Under the pieces are notes generated by a model. It was not told where the DNA came from, did not search any database, and saw only the letters and a list, made by a program, of their open reading frames with translations. Positions 21,600 through 32,985 of a DNA stretch of 64,000 nucleotides are shown here, piece after piece (position 1 is the first letter of the stretch; the number at the start of each line of letters is the position of its first letter). The stretch is from contig CP136063.1 of assembly GCA_032622095.1 (NCBI GenBank), positions 92,667,980 through 92,731,979 of the forward strand. Reading direction: 5' to 3'. The position numbers were made by a program, and so were the translations under genes. Source of the stretch: Siphonodentalium dalli. Lineage: Eukaryota; Mollusca; Scaphopoda; Gadilida; Siphonodentaliidae.

Positions 21600-22551
21600 T
21601 CATACGTCCAACACAGTCGGTTGAAAATCCGGCCTATTATCAATTATCTCGTTATAAAACTTGGCGAATGTGGTAGCATTGGCCCAGCCATGCAACATGC
21701 TGGATAATGTCGGTAGCAGGAAAGTCTTTGGACGCAGTCTTTGATACAACAGCAGCCCGCGTACTATGAGATCCATAGCTAGACATGTCAATACCACTTT
21801 CACAGATAATGACAAGAAAACCATAGTGAGAAATGGTAACGCGCTCAAAATCATATATTATATACCCATGATTGTAATTATAGAATATAAAATATATTGT
21901 TTTCGCGAATGAACAACTCAGAATTCCGTTAAAATAACAATAACAACCAGCACCTAATTAACGAACCGGTGGCCGACTCGGCCGTCTCCGACCACAACCA
22001 TCAGTGCGCTGCAGAACGAAAAATATCAATTAAAGTTGAAATATAAGAAAATTATCTTTTTAAATTTCTTTTATTGGTAATTGTCACAAACCAAAAATAA
22101 ACATTATTGGCATGCATAATAATGTAAAGGACAATAAACGAAATTGAAATTCCCAACTACACCTTCTACCGCCTCGGCCGCCTGGTCGCGCAGTTCGACT
22201 TTTAAACCGGAAAAAACAATTATCTATAAATACAATGCCCATGGGACCACGGCTATCAAAACATTGCAGAACAGTATACACGCGGCGCGCGCTAATGACA
22301 ACGGGAACGGTGTCGTAGATGGTCGAGAACGTCCGAAACGTCACAAACACTGTGGTAACGCGCGGCAGTTGCATGCTCTCAACGCGAATACGCCTTTCAT
22401 GAACCGGGTAATATAAGGGTGATTCGAAACTAATAATTACACCGTCCAATGATAAACCAAGGGCCGCCAAAGCTGATCTGGCCGTGTTTATCGAACCATA
22501 TTTTAGGCCACGATGAAACAGCTCAGTTATAAATTCCAAAACACCGATCAC
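21600..22551 (-). pseudogene. tyrosine recombinase of the DIRS-like element
   Basis: The 5' part (22410-22551) encodes VLEFITELFHRGLKYGSIN and TARSALAALGLSLDG, like the N-terminal, SAM-like core-binding region of DIRS recombinases. The 3' part keeps catalytic signatures: a His-Ser-Thr-Arg tetrad at 21757-21768 (the H-x-x-R box) and, after a frameshift, GWANATTFAKFYN, with the putative nucleophile Tyr codon at 21654-21656. The frame stops at 21600. Roughly 230 bp between (21855-22083) shows no recombinase similarity and may be an insertion. In an active element this enzyme would integrate circular cDNA. This copy cannot make a full protein. Confidence 0.8.
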
Positions 22552-22639
22552 AGACGGCGAAAATGGATCAGTCGACCTTTCACGACTTTCACGGTGGAAG
22601 GAACATGTCGGTCACCAAATACCCTTGATGCTACATGAG

Positions 22640-23995
22640 CACATGTATTTTCAATTCCAGGAAGGTGTGTTGCCGTGCATGAGCCAGATATTTTTCTGTT
22701 CTTCCAATTTCCAAATGGAAATGACTATATCATTGCATCCATGTGATTTACAACAACCCTTGTGGTTCAGGTATGCAACTGCCGTTGTGTCATCGGAATA
22801 TATTTGAATATACATAATGTACGTCCGACCAATCGCTGCCAAAAAATGCTTTCAGTGCCAGGAAGCATGCAAGTAATTCAAGATAATTAATATGATAAAT
22901 AGCTTGTGTTCGTCAATTGACCTCCAATGGCGAGTTCGGCACATTTAGCGCCCCAACCCACAGAAGAAGCATCACAATAAATCACGTGACATACTGGCAC
23001 CGTTTTGGCACATTCAAGATCCACCAATTTAAATCCGATTTCATGATATCAGTAATCAACCGGTCGGTATCAATATTGCCATTTGAATGCTTCAGTGATT
23101 CAATTTTTGGTATTTCCAAATACCGATAGTATAGTTTACCGTAATCATTGGCTGAAAAACTGGAAACTAATATACTTCGGCAACCCGTATCAGAAGACTG
23201 CTGTAATAAATAAAAACATGCCACATAAAGGGCCGTCTGTCGACGTAACGTCAATGCTACTGTCATAGCAATGGAGTTTATGACGTGACCGAGGTAAACA
23301 AATGATTGAGTGGGGATAAAGACAGATTTTTTCACGATTTATCGAAAAAACAAGCGACTTGATCATGACACATGTGGATAACACCGCGATCGAACATTCT
23401 GCTGAAGAATCTCCAATCAAAATCGAGTCATCGATATTGGGCAAGATTTTAAAACCCCTTCGGCGAGCGGGGAATATACCGGTTTCAGTAATTTCGTAAA
23501 TAGTCGGGGTGCACTGGATAAGCCTTGCGCTATAAGGTAGCAAATTGGTACCGTCCCAAACAAATTTTAGGTATTAACGGTGGCATTTAACCACGCTTAC
23601 CGAATAATAGGCGTATTGTAGATCAATAGACGCCATGAAACAATTATAGGCGTGATCATTTTCAGAACTTTTTAAAATGGCGATAGACAATGTATTTGTT
23701 CAATCGTTTCAAATTCAGAACCATACGATATTCACCATTTGGCTTTTGCCTGAGAAATATGGTCGATATGAAAACATTAGCATTCCAGTAAACCGTCCAA
23801 TAACCTGAAAACCCAACAGTCGGTGGATTTCGGACTCAATTTATGCGCCCTCGCTTGTCAACGCGGATGGCATGGCGATATGTGATTTTATTGGAGGGAT
23901 ATCTTCTATAAATTCAAGATGGCGGTTCTTGACAATGTCCAAAACATTTGGATCTGTTGTACTTTTCCGCCATTCGGCCAGAGATATACACAGTT
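22640..23995 (-). pseudogene. reverse transcriptase/RNase H of the DIRS-like element
   Basis: Reverse-strand fragments in several frames follow the order of a DIRS polymerase. An N-terminal EWRKSTTDPNVLDIVKNRH-type segment lies near 23915-23976. ASIDLQYAYYSV at 23599-23634 is the palm motif with the first catalytic Asp. NIDDSILIG at 23409-23438 is the active-site loop, with Asn in place of the usual Tyr before I-D-D. The thumb/tether KSVFIPTQSFVYLGHVI follows, then RNase H-like YSDDTTAVAYLNH at about 22762-22800. Stops and frameshifts lie between the blocks. The homology call is from recognition of motif order. Confidence 0.85.
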
Positions 23996-24021
23996 GACCC
24001 CATATAAATGGAATAGTTAAA

Positions 24022-25378
24022 CTATATATATAACCTTACCGTTGGAGGAGTACCATCAACAGGTATCTCCGCCCCCCCCCCCCCGCGGCCTCGGCGCATC
24101 CCGTTTTTTGAACCACGTGGTGTTGGATACGGAGTTTTTCTCGGACTGTACTGTTTAAGTCCCCTGCCTCTGCCACGAATTGGACCTCCATCACGATATC
24201 GTCCTCTGGGTTGACCACTTGGTTTTCCACCGCCAGCCGGCTGACGTTTAGTTGTCAACAAGACTTTTTGTTGTAGTTTCCAATTTGTTTCACCCGCTCT
24301 GAAACATCGTCACCAAACAATTCTGCCGTGAACGGTATTGTGTGCGAACAAAGAGGGTAATATTCGCCTTTCAGTGCGGGTCAGATCAGATCTCTTCTAA
24401 ACAGATTGATCTGTCGATTGGCATGGCCAAATTACGCCAATGCCTGCAGAGTTGAATTTATTTCATAGTCTGTTCCCAGTTGATGAACAGCCTTGGTCAT
24501 TACCGTGGCCCCTTTAAGCATGGAGTTGTCTGCCGCCTGCAGTTTTTTCTATCATTTGCGCGAGTGGCTGGTGGCAATGATTCCCAGATAAGGTGATTTG
24601 TTCTCACGGTAGTGAGCGCCTCGCAATTGGAAGGCCGACCATTTGATCCCTCCTTTGTTATCTCAGATTACTTCTCATGCTCATCGTCATTTCGGAACGA
24701 ATCATTAACGCAGCCAGCTAGTTCTGGATTGACAGGGACGTCACACATGTCCTTGGTTTTCAATTTCTTGTCCGCAGATGTGAACATGCTGCTCGTATGT
24801 TCAAATGTACTCTCTGTTGTTTCCAACGAGTCAAACATGGCATTGACATGAGACTCGTCGTAACCATCTACATGGTCCGAATAGCCCTCCGGATCGTATT
24901 GATCAGATCCAGATACTGAGATAGGTCATCAACTCGCCGTGTTAATGTGGCCATGTCCTTAGACTGTTGCATCTGATCCTCTCGAATTTGGACCAGCAGA
25001 GCATAAATGTCATTGCTCTCGACATCACAGCCAGTTCACGGAGTCGTCGTCTGAGTTATATAAACGTCATCATCGTCGTCATCATCATCATCATCATCAT
25101 CATCACCATCGCAACATCATCACCATCGTCGTCATCATCATCTACAACATCGTCATTGTAATTATCATCGTCGTGGTCATCATCATCATCATCACCATTA
25201 TCATCATCATCGTCATCATCGTCGTCGTTGTCGTCGTCACACACAGCAGCATCATCATCGTAATCATCATGATAACCATTGCTATCATCATCATCATCAT
25301 CATTATCATGGTCATCGTCATCATCATGATCATCATTATCATCATCGCATCATCATCACCATCGCTACATCGCCACCT

Positions 25379-25409
<31 letters not shown>

Positions 25410-25657
25410 CTTGCATATAATAGTCGCGTGGCGAAAACAAGCTACCAGAATACGACAGGGATAGGCTTAATTGGCTTCCATCAAACTAAGATCTGATCGC
25501 GCGGACAAATCTCTGCGGGCGACTGAGCGTTTTGCATGCCTTTACCAGAACCTTTGGTCGCTTTGGTCGGTTCTTTCGTTGACGTGTCAACAGTTTTGGT
25601 GATAATGGTCCCACTAATGGTAACCGGGGGACGAGCTTTCAACAATGTGTCTGCCAT
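24022..25657 (-). pseudogene. gag of the DIRS-like element
   Basis: An ATG at 25657 opens a frame beginning MADTLLKARPP and rich in Thr, Lys and Ser. It is then cut by an ATC/GAT microsatellite. Beyond that lie a possible coiled coil (YALLVQIREDQMQQ, near 24960-25010), a conserved VNPELAGCVNDSFRN at 24690-24735, PFTAELFGDDVSERVK at 24290-24340 and an Arg/Gly-rich tail at 24050-24260, as in capsid proteins of DIRS and Ngaro elements. The parts sit in different frames with stops between them. A 14-C run at 24072-24085 lies in the tail. Confidence 0.75.
25065..25407. repeat. (ATC)n/(GAT)n microsatellite, about 340 bp
   Basis: Nearly pure ATC triplets with scattered GTC and ATT variants. On the gag strand this reads GAT/GAC, hence poly-Asp or poly-Met frames. 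It interrupts the DIRS-like gag. The long frames reported on both strands here are products of the repeat. Confidence 0.95.
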
Positions 25658-26040
25658 CGTTGACTCTCTGTAATACTAACTGCCTCGGGGAGTTTGAATG
25701 ATGGCGTATTAACATGCACGCTCTGCTAAAGCGAACGTTAATGTGAGCAATCGTCGGCAACTGAACACTGACCGCCGTGATACAATTAACCACTTCAATC
25801 GTAGTTCGTGATCACCTAATTTCGCTGTTATGCAAACAATTGAGAATCTTCGACGTGATACCCGCTATAGAAGTGTAACGCTTCAATGCGTTAAGGACCC
25901 CTATCAGGCGAAGCTTGGTTTATGAGCGATTGGACCTCTGCAATCGAAATCAATGTATCGCCGTGTGAGACACACAAAATATGCGACTACACTGGCACGT
26001 TGCACAGTGAAGAAATTAACGCACATGCGCAGTAGTGCTA

Positions 26041-26079
26041 TCTCATTTGTCACGGAGTGATAATATACCGGAATAGAAT
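26041..26079. repeat. right inverted terminal repeat of the DIRS-like element
   Basis: TCTCATTTGTCACGGAGTGA through ACCGGAATAGAAT is the inverted partner of 21450-21488 and lies about 380 bp upstream of the gag start. Confidence 0.75.
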
Positions 26080-26506
26080 AGGATGTTAATCCGTGCGTAT
26101 TTGTCCTATTTTGCAGGCCGCTATCGATAACAAAGGTGATGGAGGCCGTTAGCGGCAGGCTGATAACCGAAGTGCAACATGCACTATGCGTGTCTGTATG
26201 ACACGAAGTCGAAAGAGTATACAATAATTAAAAGAGAAACGAAAATTCCTGGCTTGTTAAGTCACTTTGGCCACAATTTGCACCCCACCGCTGGTAATAA
26301 AAAACTCTCAAACTGGCATTATAGAATGAAATTCAATTAAACGCAATTGCTATGAGAATTTAGGAAGTCCCTGCACCATTCCACTTGACATATTATATAT
26401 TTGACAATGAAATGAGTTTGAAAAACTCTTAAATGGATATGTTGAGCAAATTATGTTTAAAAAGTCCATATACATTGTATTTGTGACCTGCCAGCAAATG
26501 ATGAAC
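26080..26506. other. unannotated DNA right of the DIRS-like element
   Basis: No gene seen. It contains GCGATAAC and GCCGTTAGCGG-type GC patches of unknown meaning. Confidence 0.4.
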
Positions 26507-26514
26507 TCAAACGA

Positions 26515-26645
26515 TCCACCCATCGCGGGCGACGAAGCGATTCAGTCGCGTTCGGTGTGAGTACAAAAATCGCGCGCTTTGAACCGTTACGGAAAACGGC
26601 CGTAAAATATCACGCGCTCGCGACCGGTATGAATTGACCTTCAGC
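26515..26645 (-). repeat. dispersed repeat family J, copy 1
   Basis: The reverse strand reads AAGGTCAATTCATACCGGTC, GCGAGCGCG, ACGGCCGTTTTCCGTAACGG, TTCAAAGCGCGCGATTTTTG and GCGACTGAATCGC. The same series occurs on the forward strand at 58648-58762. It is markedly CpG-rich against the AT-rich background and looks like the end of a DNA transposon, class unknown. Confidence 0.65.
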
Positions 26646-27926
26646 GTCAGAAAGGGAGTATATGACTGGTGCGTTCTCAGATTGCTATATTGGTTCGTTA
26701 TCCGAGCTGATATGAAGCGGGGAAATGCCAGCAACAATTATTACTGCAATACACAATAGCATAATACTTATATACATCCAATATCGTGCAGACTGATAAC
26801 ATTGGCGAGGTGACCGAGGTGCGCGCGATAACGCTCAACATCTGCTGAAATCAAATGAGTGAACGCAATGAATATAACAATTATCCTAATGGGAGATCGC
26901 GTGTTTAATGAAGCTGACCGAGATATTGAAGGCCAGACTAATATCTTAGAAGATAATCATGGATTTATAAGGCGAGATATGTCATCGGTAATAGGATGAA
27001 TTCATGCAGACACAAAGACATACGCGCATGCCGCTAAGCGTCCAACAATTAATGTCTCATTGTTGTTCACGTTTTTGGTACAAGCATGCACAATATATAG
27101 AGTGACGTGGAGTGTCTCATCCCCAAATTTGCTCGAAAATTCATGTCTTAGACAATTTTAGTTGGTAATTTAGTCCTAAAATAAGTTTGTGTTTGGGGTA
27201 TCTCCACTATACCTATATCGTAAAAATCAACCCGACACTAAACTATTTTTATATTTGTTCTTCACCATGTTCATAAATGATCAATCTACATATATACGAT
27301 TAATATACGAGCCTACAATACTGCCACTGAATCACATGCTAATGTAACTATAAGCTTTAAAACTATAATTGGTGATGATTAGACTGGAAAACAGTAAGTG
27401 TTTTATCTATCTAACGCTATATACTGAACATTTATGATCAGCAAATGTTGATTTCATGTACTCATACATACTGTTCTTTCAATGTAAGTTTCATACAAAT
27501 TCTATGATTTCATGTGATACTCATGATAATAGGGAAATCAGACAAGATATATTCACATGCATAAGGAATAAGTAAAACTAATACCCGTTTTGAATGAATT
27601 TATGTGGCATTTCAAGACCCCAGCACTCAGCGCCACTCACCCATAGTATATTAAAACCAACATACATTGACCTACCCTATATTTGTCTGAGTATGTTACC
27701 CCAAACACAGCCGTAAACTATGTTGAATTGTTCAGATAGTTTGATCACCTTAACATTTACAATGTGTTGTCTTATGTTCCTAATGAATATGTTCCTAATA
27801 TTTGTCAATTTGTTGGACTGAAATGGAATTTTCCAACAAAAGGTGCCTATGGGTGTCAGACTGAAGATTTCCAGCACTTGGAAAGCTCGAGTTTTCATCT
27901 GGGAAATTCAAACGAAAGGGACTGTA
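26646..27926. other. unannotated DNA
   Basis: About 1.3 kb with no gene. At 27810-27910 there are TTTTCCAACAAAAGGTGCC and GGAAATTCAAAC blocks like those at 19925 and 57100. Confidence 0.4.
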
Positions 27927-29452
27927 TTAAAGGCCCACTTAATTTACATACGTTCAATTATAGTTCCAGAAGAACTGCGATGTAATGGATATTAAAGGCT
28001 CACTTGATTTTCGAGTCACCGATTATTGTTATAGTGCCTTGATATTCGGTTTTAATAACAATCTATACCACACACGGTTGTGACTAATTACCGCCCGGGA
28101 CCACCCGGGACCGCCCGGGCGGCCCCGCGGACCCGTGGACACTATGTCTCGACATTATAACGTAGCGACATACCCCACGAGGTCAATCTAGAAAATTGTA
28201 TTCGCTCGCTCGTCTCCGGCCGGTGTTATTAACCCCACAAATGCCGATATTGGCTTAGAGAGCCCGGGTGATTACGGGTGTCTTCGTGTGTTTTCGGACA
28301 GTATTTTTTGGTGATGCGTGGTAGTGCAATACACCTGAGTGTGAATTCGATATATTGACTCGTTGACGTGTCCACGGCCGATGTTATTAACCCCTCAAAT
28401 CCGGTAAAATACTATATAAACAAAAAGAGGCATATTATTGGTATATGAACAAAATTGTAATGTGATATCTTATTATTGTGGTTTTAACTTTTCGTTCTCG
28501 CAATCAGACCCAAGCATTGAATATGTTGATACCCGGGCTCTCTTAGCCAATATCGGCATTTGTGGGGGTAATAACACCGGCCAGAGACGAGCGAGCGAGT
28601 AAAATTTTCTAGGTTGACCTCGTGGGGTATGTCGCTACGTTATAACGTCGATATATAATGTCTACGGGCCCATGGGAGCGCCCGGGCGGTCCTGGGCTCT
28701 TTTTGTTTATATAGTATTTTACCGGATTTTGAGGGGTTAATAACATCGGCCGTGGACGCGTCAGCGAGTCAATATATGGAATTCACACTCAGGTGTATTG
28801 CACTACCACGCATCACCAAAATATACTGTTCGAAAACACACGAAGACACCCGTAATCACCCGGGCTCTCTTAGCCAATATCGGCATTTGTGGGGTTAATA
28901 ACACCGGCCGGAGACGAGCGAGCGAGTAAAATTTTCTAGGTTGACCTCGTGGGGTATGTCGCTACGTTATAACGTCGATATATAGTGTCCACGGGCCCGT
29001 TGGGCCGCCCGGGCGGTCCCGGGTGGTCCCCGGGCGGTAATTAGTCACACCGCCACACACTATAATTAAAATACTACAATTCATCACCATTTGAAACGTC
29101 TGTGTTTCAGAAAATGCCAATAGAGAAATAGAAAACAGCTGAAATCACAAAAAGATCCCCCGTTATGGCTCCCACAATGCTACAAAATTCAAACTAAAAA
29201 TGTATTTTCAATAGAAGGGGAATAACTCTATTTTTAAAATATTGAAAATGATACACATAGCACAACAAAACCAGATGAAACTTAAGCACAAAAACACGTC
29301 GATAACTCAACAAACCAAACACGTTCACAGTTTATTATACCGGATAAGTTGATAATACAATGTTTTGGAGCTTCTTCTGTCAAATGGTATGTAATATGGC
29401 ATATATTTTATGTATGTGATCTGAGGGGTTCGAAAATTAAGTGGGCCTTTAA
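27927..29452. mobile_element. MITE family A, copy 2, with doubled left end and nested foldback
   Basis: Collinear with 13020-13511 after removal of 28075-29052. The left end is TTAAAGGCTCACTTGATTTT at 27992 and the right end AAATTAAGTGGGCCTTTAA at 29434-29452. A further terminus, TTAAAGGCCCACTTAATTT, sits 65 bp upstream at 27927, so the left end is doubled. The internal palindrome of copy 1 has lost its second arm. No ORF. Confidence 0.85.
28075..29052. mobile_element. CpG-rich foldback element inside MITE A
   Basis: Long inverted arms of about 350 bp (28075-28427 and 28695-29052) start (C)GGTTGTGACTAATTACC and carry repeated CCCGGG units. They run inward through ACGTAGCGACATACCCCACG, GCCGGTGTTATTAACCCC and AAATCCGGTAAAATACTATA. 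A third partial arm copy (28538-28694) lies in the centre. The flanks are CCACACA(C) on both sides, a 7-8 bp target duplication that fits the uninterrupted copy of MITE A. No ORF. Arm length and target length would suit hAT, P/Galileo or Foldback types. Confidence 0.85.
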
Positions 29453-29884
29453 TGGAGTGCAAATATAATTTGGTCTGGTTCAAGGGTTAGGAAAGTGTGA
29501 AATTAAGTTTGATACAAAACGTAGACCCTCTATAGTCAGGAACGTGGCGACAGTGGTGGTTTTTTAATCATGTATAGTGTATAACCCATGTATAGGTGTC
29601 TAACCCATCCAACTTTGGTAAAAAATGGGAAATTTCAACCGGGGGTGGGTGCATTGGGAAATTCTACACCCAACGATACGTCTCTACACGTGCATGCATG
29701 CATGACATATTGACATTTTTTTTAACAATTCTGGTAGTAGTGTCTTTAACACAAATGCAAGGGTAAATATCCCTAAATATAAATCAACATTATATTTCGA
29801 AATATTTGACTTTGAGCATATATATATATATACGCCAGTACCAGTAATCGTATGGTCACAGATGCATTTTCGGAGGAAGTGCAT
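29453..29884. other. unannotated DNA
   Basis: No gene seen. It contains GGAAATTTCAACC and GGAAATTCTACACCC near 29626-29670 and a short TA run at 29819-29831. Confidence 0.4.
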
Positions 29885-30254
29885 TTAGTCCAGGAGATAT
29901 TGGTCAACCTCTGCACCCCCCCCCCAGGATTCAACTTCACCCCACTAATTTTCTTCCTTAAGGTATCCTCTAATTTTTTTCACTTAATTTCTTTGCGTCA
30001 TGTTATACATTTATCATATAGAGGAGTCATTTTCGACCACATGGGGACCATAATATACATTCATTGCGGGATATTTTTGTCCGATATCACGTTTTCCCAA
30101 ATGCCGGTATAATAGGTCAAAGCCGAATCTACGTTAATAATGCGATGTAATGTTTCGAATCAATGAATGTTATTGCTATTATAACAACACCCATGCATAT
30201 ATATGTGCAGGAGATACTCGAGCTATGATTCCTCTTATACCTGAGTTGAGGAAT

Positions 30255-30810
30255 ATTTACCCAAATCCAAGATGGCTGCCAAAATGGCCACCAGAAATAA
30301 AAAATCGCCGAAAATCGCCGATTTTAACATCAGTGAGCATTATTGTCATGAAAACTCCACACCTGCTTACTATTGTGAGTTGGGAACACCTAGGCGATGA
30401 ACTTTCCTTGTACCATATCCAAATAAAAGTACCCCAAATCCAAAATGGCACCCACAATGGCGGACAGATTTTGAAAAATCACAGAAATTCCCTCATATTC
30501 ACATCATTGGGCATTATTGTCGAGACAACTCCATCCATGCGTACAGTTGAGTTGGAAATACTGAGGTGAAGTAATTACCTTAAATCTCAAGCAAGAACTG
30601 GTTTTCCATATCGAAGATGGCGGCCAAAATGGCGACCGAAATTTGAAAATACGCCTACATTCCTTTACTTTCTTAGGATGGGCGTTATTGTTTCGCGATT
30701 TCTACCCACCATTACATGTTGATATGTATGAATTATTCATTAGGGTTTGGCAAGTGATACTCACAGTGAATATGGCGGCCAAACTGGCGGCCATAAATTG
30801 AAAAGAAGCC
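30255..30810 (+). repeat. about 172-bp tandem units, left arm
   Basis: Units carry a core like CCAAGATGGCTGCCAAAATG at about 30267, 30440, 30612 and 30768, each followed by an AAAATCGCC/GAAATTTGAAAA block and a GGGCGTTATTGT block. Unit similarity is moderate, so this is an old array. Confidence 0.7.
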
Positions 30811-31139
30811 GATATTATCACATACTAATTTCAACTTTTTGTCATAATATCGATTTGTATAGACGAAACGGTACATACTATAAGCCATATATTAGTTCCA
30901 ATGTAAGTCGTAGCCTTTTGGAATGATGAAAACCCACAATCGCGATGTGGTATTTCAAAATCCATTCTCCACTAAGGGCTCATACTGGCCGTAACCGTAT
31001 ATAGGTGCGCCGAATAGTCATATTATGACTTCCAAGAATAAAAAAACAGTACCTGAGCTTATTCTGAATTGCCACATTCAGCATTATCTAGACCCGTTTC
31101 CGTCTCTTCGTCAGATTAATCTATCTCACTCACAACAAC

Positions 31140-31850
31140 AGTTTACTACACTTCTTTGTAGAAGGGTGCCACTAATCGGAATGTTTCAAACAATACATAT
31201 GCCGGTGTCCAGCTCACGTGTTTGTTTCGAAAGCTTGGAATTCTTAGCGAGCTTCATTCGTGGTATATCTTATGGTATAATTCAGATGCTACATATGGGG
31301 TATAGGCATCATCTTGTGCGATACACTAGAAAGGTATCCGGTCGATGCGTATACTGGCTTTCAGAAGGACCTATCTATCTGCGTATTGTCAGCTTTGGTT
31401 GCCCAATGGGGATAACAACGTGTACACCTGGTGATCTTCCCAAACAGCTACTTCCCAATATATGGTTCATCAATTCGCATACTCATCTAATGCACTGACG
31501 TACCCGGACAACTTCTGAATATGGCTTCGAGTGTTGAAAGCCCGACATTTGACGGATGCATTTCTGCTAAGGCGTAGAAGACCATAATGCATAATATACC
31601 CAAACTCCTTGAACATGATCATAAGAACAAGCTTGTTGGCGTCCAGCAATCGTCTCACCGAACAGATCCAAGCAGATGATAACAATACACACGGTGCTAG
31701 TTTGTGGGTATGTGTCATGATAGTGGAAATGAAATTGGACCATGACTGCACCGCCCCTTATTTTGTTATGTTTTAGATTCAGACAGGATCTCATGTGTGG
31801 CTTTGCTTTCCTTGTATGCTAAGATGGTATGTTCCCATCCGTTTGGAAGC
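31140..31850 (+). pseudogene. relic of an unidentified ORF, left arm
   Basis: Stretches here correspond in order to the reverse strand of 32355-32985, including GGGGATAAC.ACGTGTACACC, CTACTTCCCAATATATGG and GGTGCTAGTTTGTGG. Translated pieces agree in a GASLW..MIV.MK block and an IRLEAVLKQL-type block. Stops and frameshifts break the frame. The open part (31025-31498) is 157 codons. I cannot name the protein; a transposon-encoded ORF is the simplest reading given its place in the inverted duplication. Confidence 0.4.
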
Positions 31851-32354
31851 CGTTCTTAAACAGCTGGACCAGGCGTGTGCCATTGGCTACTGCTGTATAA
31901 GCCCCACCAAGACTGGAGTATAGTCTTAAAGGCGATATCTTTGATAGTTTGATATGTCATACTCACGCTGGGTGGTATGGTTCAAGAAAGTACAAATGCT
32001 CTTGCATTCAGTTCAACAAACGTTGGTACACCAAGTGATTTCTTGGTAACATCACCATTGCGAACATTTTCCTGCATGAGACATTAACTGCTATATTCTA
32101 AAGTTATATATATAAAGCTATATGACCATAAAGGTCGCGTTTCCCAACGTCCACAGCCATTGCCATCGAGACTGTAAATTGTTCTTTAAATACATAGTGA
32201 AATAAATGCACCACAGTTCCTGACACTAACACTGAGAGAGGATAACAAAAAACGCATACATTCATGCTATAAAGACATTATCCTTCAGTCCATCCAACTG
32301 TTTTGAGGGAGGCTAGCATAGTATTATCCAGACAAAAATGTACGTAGTTGAATC

Positions 32355-32985
32355 AGAAAGGCTTCGAAACGGATGTGGAAATACAATCTTACCACACCAA
32401 ATAAAACCGACACGCATGACATTCTATATCTTAAACATGCACCAGGTGTAGGGGTGGTGTATACCGTGGCCCATTTCATTCCCACTATCATGGCGCCTGT
32501 CCATAAACTAGCACCGCGAGCATTGGTTCTCTCTGCTGGGAGATATTCGACGAGACAAATGCGGGGCGTCACACAGGTTGCTTCGGATCATGGTCAAGAA
32601 GTGTGGTAGTCTGTACACTATGGTCTTCTCCTTAGCAGATAGACATCTGCCCAAGGGAATGAGACAGCTAGCAACCTTCGAAACACTGTCGAAGTTGTCC
32701 ACATATGCCAATACGTTCGCTGAGTTTGTGAGTTGATGAACCATCTATTGGGAAGTGACTAGCTAACTGGTTCGCCAGGTGTACATGTCGTTATCCCCAT
32801 GGGGTATGAGACACATACATAGAGATGACATTCTGTAAGCTTGTATACTCATCGGTCATATGCCTTCATAGTTCAAGATGACGCACAAATATCACATTGA
32901 GCAAATATTTAAAATCGTAAGCTAGACACCGGAAAATGAATTGTTTGAAACGTTATGATTAGAGGGACCCTACTCCCAGGAAGTG
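32355..32985 (-). pseudogene. relic of an unidentified ORF, right arm
   Basis: This is the inverted counterpart of 31140-31850. Two overlapping reverse frames (32508-32744 and 32324-32572) include VLAYVDNFDSVSKVASCLIP and GASLWTGAMIVGMKWATV, then a FHIRFEAFLIQL block shared with the left arm. The two frames join by a shift near 32540. The family is not recognised. Agreement at protein level in two diverged copies suggests it once coded. Confidence 0.4.

Larger units (their letters stand above)
21450..26079 (-). mobile_element. DIRS-like tyrosine-recombinase retrotransposon, degenerate
   Basis: A 4.6-kb reverse-strand element whose coding order is Gag, reverse transcriptase/RNase H, tyrosine recombinase. 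The outer limits are inverted repeats of about 39 bp: 21450-21488 (ATTCTATTCCGGTAAATAAT..) and 26041-26079 (TCTCATTTGTCACGGAGTGA..), with four or five differences. Inverted terminal repeats instead of LTRs, and a recombinase in place of a DDE integrase, are the marks of the DIRS order. Every ORF is broken by frameshifts or stops, so it is a dead copy. No methyltransferase-like domain was recognised. Confidence 0.85.

Noticed and set aside
22144-22416. Forward 90-codon frame with proline- and serine-rich composition
   Set aside because: It is the antisense of the DIRS-like recombinase.
25056-25496. Long frames rich in Asp, Met, Ile or Val
   Set aside because: They are translations of the ATC/GAT microsatellite, not genes.
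30150-30569. 139-codon frame present in both arms of the inverted duplication
   Set aside because: It crosses the 172-bp tandem units. The two copies agree because the DNA is duplicated, not because of coding constraint that I can show.
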